A stretch of 64,000 nt of DNA from Chloroflexota bacterium (lineage in GTDB: Bacteria; Chloroflexota; Limnocylindria; Limnocylindrales; CSP1-4), in assembly GCA_021783095.1 (NCBI GenBank), contig JAJXUG010000012.1, forward strand, positions 1 through 64,000. The letters are read 5' to 3'. The notes under the pieces are model-generated. The model was not told where the DNA came from. It saw nothing but the letters and a program-made list of their open reading frames with translations, and made no database searches. A program made the translations under genes and the position numbers. Below, one piece after another: positions 27,572 through 36,351 of this stretch (its first letter is position 1; every line of letters starts with the position of its first letter).

Positions 27572-28291
27572 CTACTTGACGGTCAGCGTGCCGGGCATCG
27601 CCGGGTGGACCGTGCAGATGAGTTGGTAGGCGCCCGCCGAGAGTGCCGGGACGTCGTACACCTCGACCGCCGGGCCGGCCACGATGTCCCCCCGGAACAC
27701 CACCGAGCCGTGGGCGTCGCGGATCTCGAGATTGTGCGGAACACGGTCGCGGTTGTCGAACGCCACGGTGAAGGGCCGTCCGGCCGCCGCCGTGAGCGCA
27801 GGCTGCACGAAGGCGATGCCGCGGGCGGTGAGCGTCGTGTCGGTGGCGGGCGCGGCGCCCGGGGGCGGGCTCGCACCCGCCGCGGGGACGCCGAGGCGCC
27901 GCCGATCGATGTGCCGTGGCCTCGGGAGGCCAGCGCCTCGCACCTCGACCCTCCACGCCACGAGGCCGGTCGCCGCCGCGATCGCACCCCCCACGAGCCA
28001 CGCGACGCCCTCGAGCAGCCCGTACGCGAGCGCGAAGACGCCGACCGCGAGCAGCAGCGGCCCGAAGGCTGGGCTCCGAACCGGCCGCCCATCGGGGGTG
28101 AGGGGCAGCCGCCGACGCGCGTCTCCGCCGCGAACCGGCACGACGGCCGCCCACTTCGCGCCCGTGATGACGAGGAAGACCGCGACCACGAGCAGCAGGA
28201 GCGGCGGGATCAGCGCCACGAGCGCGGCCCAGTCAGGCGTGACGACGGCGCCGGACCAGGCGATCACCTGGGTCCAGAGGTCGTTGAGCAT
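27572..28291 (-). CDS. Membrane-anchored cupredoxin-domain protein
   Basis: N-terminal TM helices; VPHNLEIRD ... LICTVHPAMPGTLTVK type-1 copper ligand pattern. Confidence 0.8.
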   Translation of the reverse strand: MLNDLWTQVIAWSGAVVTPDWAALVALIPPLLLLVVAVFLVITGAKWAAVVPVRGGDARRRLPLTPDGRPVRSPAFGPLLLAVGVFALAYGLLEGVAWLVGGAIAAATGLVAWRVEVRGAGLPRPRHIDRRRLGVPAAGASPPPGAAPATDTTLTARGIAFVQPALTAAAGRPFTVAFDNRDRVPHNLEIRDAHGSVVFRGDIVAGPAVEVYDVPALSAGAYQLICTVHPAMPGTLTVK

Positions 28292-28339
28292 CGGTTGGCC
28301 GGCGCCTCGTGCGGGCGCACCCGCGGGCGCCCTCGCGCG

Positions 28340-29029
28340 CTACGTCAGGTACAGGATCGAGAATAGGACGATCCACACGACGTCGACGAAGTGCCAGTAG
28401 AGGGACACCGCCTCGACCATGTCGTGGTGGCGCGCGCTGAACTGCTTCGACCGGCCGCGGTAGAGGACGATCGCCAGCATGACCGCCCCCGCGAGGACGT
28501 GGGCGCCGTGGAAGCCGGTGAGCGTGAAGTACGTGGTGCCGAAGGTGCTGGCGCCAATGCTCAGGCCCTCGCGCGCCAGGACGGTGTAGTCGTAGGCCTG
28601 GAGCCCGAGGAACACCGCGCCCAGCGCGAGCGTGACCGAGATCCAGCGGATGAACGCCCGCTGGTCGCCGCGCGCGATCGCGCGCACCCCGATCTGGCAG
28701 GTGACCGACGACAGGATGAGGAGCAAGGTCGCCGGGAGGATGACGTTCGGCGCCCCGCTGTCGGTGGTGATGCGCCAGGGGTTCAGCAGCCCCGCGAATT
28801 GCGTCGGCGGCCAGACTTGCGTCTGGACCCCATTGATGAGCTCGGTGTGGCCGAAGCGGATCGTGAAGTAGGCGGCGAACAGCCCGGCGAAGAACATCAC
28901 CTCGGAGGTGATGAACAGCAGCATTCCCAGGACCGGGGCCCCCAGCCCGGGTCGGCCCCCCTGCGCCACGGCGGTCCGCGGGGTCGACAGGGCAGTCGCC
29001 TCGGCGCTCATCGCATTCTCTCCGTCCAT
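28340..29029 (-). CDS. Cytochrome c oxidase subunit III
   Basis: LGMLLFITSEVMFFAGLFAAYFTIR; GFHGAHVLAGAVML; YWHFVDVVWIVLFSILYL. Confidence 0.93.
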   Translation of the reverse strand: MDGENAMSAEATALSTPRTAVAQGGRPGLGAPVLGMLLFITSEVMFFAGLFAAYFTIRFGHTELINGVQTQVWPPTQFAGLLNPWRITTDSGAPNVILPATLLLILSSVTCQIGVRAIARGDQRAFIRWISVTLALGAVFLGLQAYDYTVLAREGLSIGASTFGTTYFTLTGFHGAHVLAGAVMLAIVLYRGRSKQFSARHHDMVEAVSLYWHFVDVVWIVLFSILYLT

Positions 29030-29177
29030 TCGTTCGCGGCTGGATCGAGCCGGGAGACCGCATCATAGGCGGCAGAGGCGCTTTGCTCTCTGAACGGCTC
29101 CCCTGGCACGTGACATATGGCATGCAGCCACGGCCTGGCAGCGGGCGGCGATCCGCGGCCTGCGCCACAATGCCGCC

Positions 29178-30203
29178 GTGCGTCGGACCATCGCCTCTCG
29201 CGCCGCCCCTCGCGTGGCCGGCCCCACGGCGGCCTTCGGGCTCACCCTCGCCTTCGGGGTCGCGCTGGCGGGCTTCGCCCTCGCGCTGCCCCCGATCGTG
29301 CTCGCGCACGGCGACGAGCACCTGCCGGCTCCCACGCTCGCAACGTTCGCGCTCGCCTGGCAGTTCGACCCCACCGTGTGGCTGCCCGCCATCGCTGCCG
29401 CGGCGCTGTGGTGGCTGGGCGTCCGGCGCGTCCGGTCGCGGGGAGGCCACATCGCCCTCGCCCGCACCGCGTCCTGGCTCGCGGGCGTCTTCGCCATCCT
29501 CGTCGCGCTCGACTCGGGGATCGGCCTCTACGACACGACGCTGTTCAGCGTCCACATGGTCCAGCACCTGCTGCTCACGCTCGTCGCGCCGCCACTGCTC
29601 CTGCTCGCGGGCCCCGTGACGCTCCTGCTCCAGGCCGCGACGCCGAGGGCTCGCCGTCGCTGGATCCTGCCGGTCCTGCACGCGCGGGCCCTGGGGATCA
29701 TCGCCAATCCGGTCGTCGCCGGCGTGCTGTTCGCCCTCGTCATGTGGGGGACCCACATCTCCCCGGTGTTCGAGGCGTCGCTCGAGAACGTCACGATCCA
29801 CGAGGCCGAGCACACCGCCTACCTCATCTCCGCGCTCCTGCTGTGGTGGCCGGTGGTCGGCCGCGACCCGTCGCCCTGGCGGCTGAGCCACGCTGCCGGC
29901 GCGCTCTACCTCGGCCTGCAGATGCCCCAGATGGCCTTCCTCGCGGTGGCCATGCTGATGGCGCCGACGCCGCTCTACGCCTGGTATGCGGACGCCACCC
30001 GCACCTGGGGACCGACGCCGCTGGCCGATCAGCAGATGGCCGCCGGGATCATGTGGGTGGGGGGCAGCCTGGTGTTCATCGGCGCCGTCGTCGTGCTGAT
30101 CGGGCTCTGGATGCGCGACGAGGACCGTCGGGCGATCCGCGAGGATCGGCGCCTCGACGCGGCCGAGGCGGCGAAGGCGGGCCCGGCCCGGCCCGCCGGA
30201 TAG
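29178..30203 (+). CDS. Cytochrome c oxidase assembly factor CtaG family (caa3-type)
   Basis: SVHMVQHLLLTLVAPPLLLLAGP; EHTAYLISALLLWWPV. Confidence 0.88.
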   Translation: MRRTIASRAAPRVAGPTAAFGLTLAFGVALAGFALALPPIVLAHGDEHLPAPTLATFALAWQFDPTVWLPAIAAAALWWLGVRRVRSRGGHIALARTASWLAGVFAILVALDSGIGLYDTTLFSVHMVQHLLLTLVAPPLLLLAGPVTLLLQAATPRARRRWILPVLHARALGIIANPVVAGVLFALVMWGTHISPVFEASLENVTIHEAEHTAYLISALLLWWPVVGRDPSPWRLSHAAGALYLGLQMPQMAFLAVAMLMAPTPLYAWYADATRTWGPTPLADQQMAAGIMWVGGSLVFIGAVVVLIGLWMRDEDRRAIREDRRLDAAEAAKAGPARPAG

Positions 30204-30212
30204 GTCGAGGGG

Positions 30213-31229
30213 TCAGGCCTCGGGCGGCACCGGGGCGGCGAGGTACTCGCGGTATCGCTCGGGGTCCACGTTGCCGCCTGACACGACCCCGACGATGGGG
30301 CCCTTGGCCGGGTCGAGGCCTGCCTCGCGGGCGTGGAAGCGCATGGCTGCCACCGGGAGCGCGCCCGACGGCTCGACCACGAGCCGCGCCTCCTCGGCCG
30401 CGAGCCGGACGGCGGCCGCGATCTCGGCCTCGCTGACCGTGATGATGCGGTCCAGCTGCGTGGACAGGTGCGCGAAGTTGAGCCTGCCGATGGCCTGGGT
30501 GCGCGTGCCGTCGGCAATCGTCCGGCTGACCTGCTCGGCCTCCCAGCGGACGACGTGCCCGGCCTCGATCGAAGCGCGGGCGTCGGCCGCGAGCTCGGGC
30601 TCCACGCCGATCACCATCGCATCGGGCGCCAGGGCGCGGATCGCCGCCGCCACCCCGCTCGCCAGCCCGCCGCCGCCCACCGGCACCAGCACGGCGGAGA
30701 CGTCGGGGAGGTCCTCGGCGATCTCGAGCCCGCACGTCCCCTGGCCCGCGACGATCCGGCGGTCGTCGAACGGCGGGATCATCGAGAGCCCGCGCTCGGC
30801 GGCGAGCTGCTCGGCCACGCGCTTGCGCTCGTCCGACGCGGTCCCGACCACCACGACCTCGGCCCCGTCCGCCTGCACGCGCGCCTTCTTGAGCGCCGGG
30901 GCGTCGGAGGGCATGACGATGACCGCGGGCACGCCGAACAGCCGCGCTGCCCGGGCCACGCCCTGAGCGTGGTTGCCAGACGAGTAGGTGATGAGGCCGC
31001 GGCCCCGCTCTTCCGGGGACAGCACGGCGGCCGCGTGGTAGGCGCCGCGCAGCTTGAAGGCGCCGATGGGCTGGAGCGACTCGGCCTTGAGCCACTGGCG
31101 CCGCTCCGGGGCGCCGAACGGGACGAGCGCCGTGTGGAGCGCCACCCCGGCCAGCACCCGGGCGGCCGCCCGGATCTCCTCGATGGTGACCAGGACGGGC
31201 GCGTCAGGCGCCCCGGCTCCGGCCGTCAC
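30213..31229 (-). CDS. Threonine/serine dehydratase (PLP fold type II)
   Basis: KAESLQPIGAFKLRGAYHA; SSGNHAQGVARAA; VPVGGGGLASGVA; GTG start overlaps upstream stop. Confidence 0.92.
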   Translation of the reverse strand: MTAGAGAPDAPVLVTIEEIRAAARVLAGVALHTALVPFGAPERRQWLKAESLQPIGAFKLRGAYHAAAVLSPEERGRGLITYSSGNHAQGVARAARLFGVPAVIVMPSDAPALKKARVQADGAEVVVVGTASDERKRVAEQLAAERGLSMIPPFDDRRIVAGQGTCGLEIAEDLPDVSAVLVPVGGGGLASGVAAAIRALAPDAMVIGVEPELAADARASIEAGHVVRWEAEQVSRTIADGTRTQAIGRLNFAHLSTQLDRIITVSEAEIAAAVRLAAEEARLVVEPSGALPVAAMRFHAREAGLDPAKGPIVGVVSGGNVDPERYREYLAAPVPPEA

Positions 31230-31576
31230 CGGTACCGGCCCGCGGGCACCTTCTTCTGGCAGTCGATGCAGTGGGCCGCGGCGGGGAGGGCCTCGAGCCG
31301 CGCGTCGCTGATCGGCTTGCCGCAGGTGACACAGGTCCCGTACGTCCCGGCATCGAGCCGCGCGAGCGCGGCGTCCACGGCCGCGAGCTGGACCTCGTTG
31401 AGGTCGCGCAGGGCGAGATCGCGCTGCTGGGCGAAGACCTGGCTGGCCGCTGCCGCCTGCGACCCGTAGGTCATCGGGTCGGGCGCCTGGATCGTCGTCT
31501 CGCGCTGCTCCTCGAGGAGGCGCACGCGCTCCTCGAGGAGGGCCCTCCGTGCAGCCTGGCGACTCGACTCGTCCAT
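31226..31576 (-). CDS. TraR/DksA-type zinc-finger protein
   Basis: DAALARLDAGTYGTCVTCGKPISDARLEALPAAAHCIDCQKK. Confidence 0.92.
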   Translation of the reverse strand: MDESSRQAARRALLEERVRLLEEQRETTIQAPDPMTYGSQAAAASQVFAQQRDLALRDLNEVQLAAVDAALARLDAGTYGTCVTCGKPISDARLEALPAAAHCIDCQKKVPAGRYR

Positions 31577-31666
31577 CCCCGCATCCTACTCCGGGCTGCG
31601 CTAGGCTCGGCGCACCAGGAGCACGCCGGGCACCCGTCCCCGGCGCACCATCGAGGAGCAATCGGA

Positions 31667-31840
31667 ATGGCGATCGTCAAGGACCCGGTCTGCGGCATGG
31701 ACGTCGACACCGAGACGTCCAAGCTCTCGCTCGAGCACGAGGGCAACACCTACTGGTTCTGCGGCAAGGGCTGCCTGCTCGAGTTCAAGGACGACCCCGA
31801 CAAGTACCTCGACCCGGACTACGTCCCGCAGGGGATGTGA
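31667..31840 (+). CDS. YHS domain protein
   Basis: MAIVKDPVCGMDVDTETSKLSLEHEGNTYWFCGKGCLLEFKDDPDKYL. Confidence 0.92.
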   Translation: MAIVKDPVCGMDVDTETSKLSLEHEGNTYWFCGKGCLLEFKDDPDKYLDPDYVPQGM

Positions 31841-31926
31841 CGGCCCCGCCAATCCCGCTGAGGTCCTGACCGCGCCGGCGCGTGACGGCGGCGCGGATCC
31901 GGGGCCACCTCGGGCCGGCGGGCGCC

Positions 31927-32135
31927 TCAGGCCGGCGCGGGCGGCCCTGCCAGACCTGTGCTGCAGCCTTGGCACGTCCCGTAGAAGTTCAGCTCGTCCG
32001 ACACGACGCGGAGCCTGGGCGCCGCCTCGCAGGCTAGACGTCGCGCACGCCACCGGCACCACCCGTCCTGACCGCGTGCAGATCACGTGGTCGTGGTGCT
32101 CGCCCCCGCAATGCGCGTAGCCGATCGCCCTGTCA
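31927..32135 (-). pseudogene. Frameshifted C-terminal remnant of a Fur-family regulator (Zur/Nur-like)
   Basis: RAIGYAHCGGEHHDHVICTRSGRVVPVAC then frame change to CEAAPRLRVVSDELNFYGTCQGCS; no N-terminal HTH. Confidence 0.7.
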
Positions 32136-33068
32136 CGGCACGTTCGCCTCGACCTGGGCGAGCGCGCGGACTCGCCGGATCGCTCGGACGAAGCTGCCCG
32201 CCGCGATGACGCCCACGATGACGGTCACCAGCACGAGGCCCGCGTTGACGCTGTCGAGGTTGGGGATCCCGAGCCCGGTCGGCAGCCCGGCGTCGAGCGT
32301 GGTCGCGATGCCCGGCAGCAGCAGCGACACCAGCCCCCACGCGGCGAACAGCATGCCGCCGTAGAGGAGGGTGTTGCCGGCCACGGCGCGCGAGACGTAG
32401 TTCATGGCGCTGGCACCCAGGTGCCGCGCCCGCATCCACGCGCCGAGCGCCGCGCCCGCCAGCGCCTGCACGAGCATCGTCCCGACGCCGAACAGGAGGC
32501 CCGGCAGGAAGGCGACGGCGGCGTTGGGCATGGCCGGGGCCAGGACGGTGTAGATGATCACCGCGAAGGCGCCGGTGCCCCAGCCGGCGATGAAGCCGTG
32601 GACCAGCGTCATCCGGACCGGGATCGGCCGGCCGTCCGCGGCGGGCATCCCGTCGGTCCCGTCGTGCTGGCCCACCCGCACCACGCGGTGGAGGAACTGC
32701 TCCAGGCCCTCGGTGAGGTGGAGTTCGCGACCCAGTCGCAGGATGTACATGCCAGACACGGCCATCACGATCCCGACGAGCAGGTCAATCCACGCGTTGA
32801 AGGTGCCGCTCGCCAGGATTGGCGCCAGGGCCAGGAACGCCAACTCGGACGCGATGGCGCGCTGCGCCGCGAAGGCGGCCGAGAACAGCAGGCCGGCCTT
32901 CATTCCCTCTCTGCCCGACGCCGCGCCGATGGCGTAGCTCACGGTGATGGGCCAGGTGTGCTCGTCTGGGGTGACGCCATGGAGCACGCCCAGCAGGAAT
33001 GACAGGGCGAGGATCCCGACGATGCCAGAGCCGGTTCCGGCGGCGATGAGGGAGGTGGTCGTCAACAT
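32133..33068 (-). CDS. Predicted metal (Ni/Co-type) transporter, UreH/NiCoT-like
   Basis: LLGVLHGVTPDEHTWPITVSYAIGAASG; ~7 TM; preceded by Fur/Zur-like box. Confidence 0.7.
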   Translation of the reverse strand: MLTTTSLIAAGTGSGIVGILALSFLLGVLHGVTPDEHTWPITVSYAIGAASGREGMKAGLLFSAAFAAQRAIASELAFLALAPILASGTFNAWIDLLVGIVMAVSGMYILRLGRELHLTEGLEQFLHRVVRVGQHDGTDGMPAADGRPIPVRMTLVHGFIAGWGTGAFAVIIYTVLAPAMPNAAVAFLPGLLFGVGTMLVQALAGAALGAWMRARHLGASAMNYVSRAVAGNTLLYGGMLFAAWGLVSLLLPGIATTLDAGLPTGLGIPNLDSVNAGLVLVTVIVGVIAAGSFVRAIRRVRALAQVEANVP

Positions 33069-33086
33069 AATCGATTCCGTGGCGAG

Positions 33087-33109
33087 TTGAGAATGAGTCG
33101 CATTTGCAA
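33087..33109. promoter_or_regulatory. Candidate Fur/Zur-family operator
   Basis: TTGAGAATGAGTCGCATTTGCAA imperfect inverted repeat (7/9 arms) between divergent genes. Confidence 0.6.
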
Positions 33110-33116
33110 GCAGAGT

Positions 33117-33692
33117 ATGGCGCGGCTGGTCCGCCCTGTCAACCGCTACGCCGAGGCGTCGTTCGCGACCGAGATGCAGAAGTGGAACTACGCCCAGCAG
33201 GTCGAGGCGGCTCGGCTGCGGCACCTCGATCCCGTCGGCACGCCCGCGGAGGAGTCGCGGCGCCTGTCCGAGCGCATGGACATGCTCGCCCTCGCCGAGC
33301 AGTACCCGGCGCCCGCGCAGGCCCGCAACATCCTGATCCCGCAGGCCCGCGAGTTCCTCGCTCACGGCAACGTCTCGAAGGCGCGCGTCTACTTCGAGGC
33401 CGCCCGCAAGGTCGGCGTCTACGACGGCACGGTCGAGAAGGGGATCGAGGACGCCCTGGACCTGACCGTGCCGCATCGTCGGCAGGCCGTCGAGATCGCG
33501 GTCGCCGCCCAGGACGAGTTCGAGTTGTCGCGCCGAGACGTCGCGGCAGCGCGCCTCAACCACCGCATCGGCACGCCGCAGGAACTCGTCCGCGCCAGCA
33601 CCGCGGTCCAGATGGCGGACTACAAGCGGCAGCGTGAGGCGCCTGCCCTCGCGCGGGAACTCGGTATCGAGCTGCCGGCCTCGACCGACTAG
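33117..33692 (+). CDS. Hypothetical alpha-helical protein
   Basis: MARLVRPVNRYAEASFATEMQKWNYAQQVEAARLRHLD... Confidence 0.6.
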   Translation: MARLVRPVNRYAEASFATEMQKWNYAQQVEAARLRHLDPVGTPAEESRRLSERMDMLALAEQYPAPAQARNILIPQAREFLAHGNVSKARVYFEAARKVGVYDGTVEKGIEDALDLTVPHRRQAVEIAVAAQDEFELSRRDVAAARLNHRIGTPQELVRASTAVQMADYKRQREAPALARELGIELPASTD

Positions 33693-33736
33693 ATACGCTC
33701 GCCGAGCGTCAGCCGGGCGCGCTCGGATCGGGTATT

Positions 33737-33772
33737 GGGGCACGCGATGGGCCTTGCCGTCGCGTGCCCCTT
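33737..33772 (+). terminator. Intrinsic terminator-like hairpin
   Basis: GGGGCACGCGA tgggccttgccg TCGCGTGCCCC TT, 11-bp perfect stem. Confidence 0.8.
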
Positions 33773-33901
33773 CAACGTCCTGTCCAGACAATCCCCTACA
33801 AGGCGGTTGCTGCGACGTTCCCCTGTCTGTGGTCGGATCGCAGGCGATCCCGTCGTGTCGTCCTTGCTGGCCGGCCGAGGCGCTGCGCTCGCGGGTCCCA
33901 A

Positions 33902-34390
33902 CTAGCCTTGCGAGAGCATCCTGCTGGCGTGTTCGGGGAGAGGCCCAAGCCATGGGTCCACATGAAGGGAGTAGCCGAGATGCCCATACACATGGAATGC
34001 GACGGCGTGGCTCGTGTCGTTTCCCGGGGGAACTAGAAGGGCGATCAAGTCGTAGATGTAGTCGCTCTCGCATGCCACCATTGGAGGGCACTTCGGGACA
34101 ACGATTACCCGCGAAGCGCTGGCGAAGACGGATGCGTCAGCTTGCCCGATCGCGTCAAGGATCGTCGCGCACTCACCGGGCTGGACCTGTGGCAGGCTGA
34201 CACAATCGACGCGCCGGAAACTCGCCGTCGGCTGCTGGACGGGTGACGACGCTTCGACAACCGGCGACGATGCGGTCAGTGAACCTGTTGGTGGCGCGGG
34301 ATTGGTCGTGCAGGCGTTGACTGCAAGCATAAGGCTAGCAACGACGGCTGCAGCAAGGAACGTCGCAGCTCGACCGCTCCAGCCAGGCAT
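33902..34390 (-). CDS. Hypothetical lipoprotein
   Basis: MPGWSGRAATFLAAAVVASLMLAVNAC lipobox-like. Confidence 0.65.
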   Translation of the reverse strand: MPGWSGRAATFLAAAVVASLMLAVNACTTNPAPPTGSLTASSPVVEASSPVQQPTASFRRVDCVSLPQVQPGECATILDAIGQADASVFASASRVIVVPKCPPMVACESDYIYDLIALLVPPGNDTSHAVAFHVYGHLGYSLHVDPWLGPLPEHASRMLSQG

Positions 34391-34403
34391 GGCCTCGATC
34401 CGG

Positions 34404-35651
34404 TTAGCCCGATGTAACAACCGTCGCCGAGTACTTGCTCAGAATGGTCTGGAGCTTGGTATCCCATCGAGCCCAGATCGTGTCGGTCGCCCCAATCGCA
34501 ACCACGTCACCGCGAGCTCCAAGCACGCTGCCCGAGAGTTCCCTGAACACGCCGCCGCCGGAATCTCCGTTGAGTCCTAGCGGCAGGACTCCCGGTCCGC
34601 GCCTGAGGTCCGTGTATGCCAAGTGGTGCCTGGTGTGGCCGTCGTACGTCGCATCGACATGGAGTGCAGAGTACGCCGCGCAGATCCGAAGGCTCCACGC
34701 CCCCATCTGGCAGTACACGACGTTCGTTGTCGGGTTGCTCGCCTCTGTGATGGCCTTGTGCGAAGTCTGGTCGTTCCAGGAGTAAGAGTGGTGGAAGTAG
34801 GTCTGTCCATCGATCAGCGCGGTATCCGGGTCGAAGCTAAAGCCCTCGGACGTGCCGACGACCGCCGAATGGTCGCCGTTCTGCGTGGACACCCCATTGC
34901 CGCTGTAGCAATGACCGGCGGTCAGCATCACCGTTCCGTTCGTGGAGCTGTTCAGGTAGAACCCCGTTGTGCAGCCGCCCTTGTCGGTGGAGATCTTCGC
35001 GCCACCCCAGAACGGCGACGTGTCGGCTCCGCGCGAGGCAGCCCCGAACTCGCCAGTCTTCGCCCCTGTAATGCGAAGGGTCCCATCGGTGAGCGCACTA
35101 GCTGTGGCCCCCGGTACGGCTGCCTCGATCCCTTCGATCACGCTTGCCGTCGGCGCGGTTGTGATGATCGTCACGGCGTCGAGCGAGCTGTCGTACCCAA
35201 TCGACGAGAAGCCAGTCGAACCCACGTCCGTGTTGTCCACTACCTTCCGAGCAGCATCAATGAGGGCCGTCGGGACGCAGCTCGCGACGACAGCTACGTC
35301 GGAACCTGCGAGGTCCGCCTGCCAACGATCGATCGTCTCCGGTGCCACAACGACCGCGGCACCGGTGCCGTTGTAGACGACCGCGCGGAACCCGTCCGCA
35401 TCTTCGTACTTCCCCTGGAGTCCCTCGAGCAGGTCCGCGACCCGTCCGTATAGGTTCGTCATGACAGTTGCCATTGAGCCTTGGCACTTTGTTCGGCCAC
35501 TCACCTCAGTCGTCTGTGGGTCGGAGGCCGGGACCGAGGCATTGACCACGGCGACGCCCGAGGGCGCGGCCACCGCTTGCACCGGTAGCACTACCGCAGG
35601 TGCCGACGCAACGATCACGAGTACGGCAAGAACCGCCAACCGTCGCCACAT
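34404..35651 (-). CDS. Secreted S1-family (streptogrisin/trypsin-like) serine protease with N-terminal prodomain
   Basis: signal peptide MWRRLAVLAVLVIVASAPAVVLP; catalytic TAGHCYSG, DPDTALI, LNGDSGGGVF. Confidence 0.85.
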   Translation of the reverse strand: MWRRLAVLAVLVIVASAPAVVLPVQAVAAPSGVAVVNASVPASDPQTTEVSGRTKCQGSMATVMTNLYGRVADLLEGLQGKYEDADGFRAVVYNGTGAAVVVAPETIDRWQADLAGSDVAVVASCVPTALIDAARKVVDNTDVGSTGFSSIGYDSSLDAVTIITTAPTASVIEGIEAAVPGATASALTDGTLRITGAKTGEFGAASRGADTSPFWGGAKISTDKGGCTTGFYLNSSTNGTVMLTAGHCYSGNGVSTQNGDHSAVVGTSEGFSFDPDTALIDGQTYFHHSYSWNDQTSHKAITEASNPTTNVVYCQMGAWSLRICAAYSALHVDATYDGHTRHHLAYTDLRRGPGVLPLGLNGDSGGGVFRELSGSVLGARGDVVAIGATDTIWARWDTKLQTILSKYSATVVTSG

Positions 35652-36041
35652 CACTTCGTTCACCCCCTCCTCTGCCTCTTTGGCAGACCTGGTTGCGTCG
35701 GCAGACGCCCGTCCTGCCAGTATTGTCGGCTCCCACGGCGTGTCATCAATCCCTCGCTTGATAGAGGTTGGCCAAGCGGAAGTCCTTGGCCACGAGACGC
35801 GAGCGCAAGCGCTGGGGTTCCAATCCAAGCGCAGCACGAAAGCGGCGCTGCACCAGAACACCCCATAACCCACGCGTTGGTGGGTCCGGCGATCGCTGCA
35901 CACCCACCAACGATCCGGCGCGCGTAAGCCGGCGCTAAGTCGGCCTCGCCAGACTGGCGATCCGCTGGTCAGGTCGAGGGCACCCGAGAAGCGACATCCG
36001 GCGGCAGGGTCGGCCCGATGCGAACGGGCGAGGAGGGTCCC

Positions 36042-36134
36042 GTGTGGGATCGCGTGCGGCGGGCGGGGACGACGTTGGCCCCGTGGATGGCGCTGGCGAT
36101 GGCGCTGGTCGTCACATCCGGCAAGCGCTGGTGA
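36042..36134 (+). CDS. Unannotated 30-aa single-TM micropeptide ending SGKRW (alternative ATG start 36018)
   Basis: V(M)WDRVRRAGTTLAPWMALAMALVVTSGKRW*; GAGGAGGG 5 nt before GTG. Confidence 0.6.
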   Translation: MWDRVRRAGTTLAPWMALAMALVVTSGKRW

Positions 36135-36351
36135 GCCCTGTGTCCACCATCGGCGCACCGTGGCAGGGCGAGGGCGCGAGTCGTCGCTGGTGAGCGGCTC
36201 CGGGCGGGCCGGCCAGACGCGATCGGCCGGCCCGCCGTCGCCCGAGAGCCGCCAAAAGAAATAGGCCGCGATCGCGGACGGCAGGATCCCGAGGCGTAGA
36301 GCGCCGCGTCGTGGCTCCGGCGCTTTCGTCGCTCTGCCGCATCATGGCGGG

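Noticed and set aside
33902-35651. Protease plus lipoprotein as a defence or toxin system
   Set aside because: Both have secretion signals and a standard S1 triad; nothing links them to immunity or toxicity.
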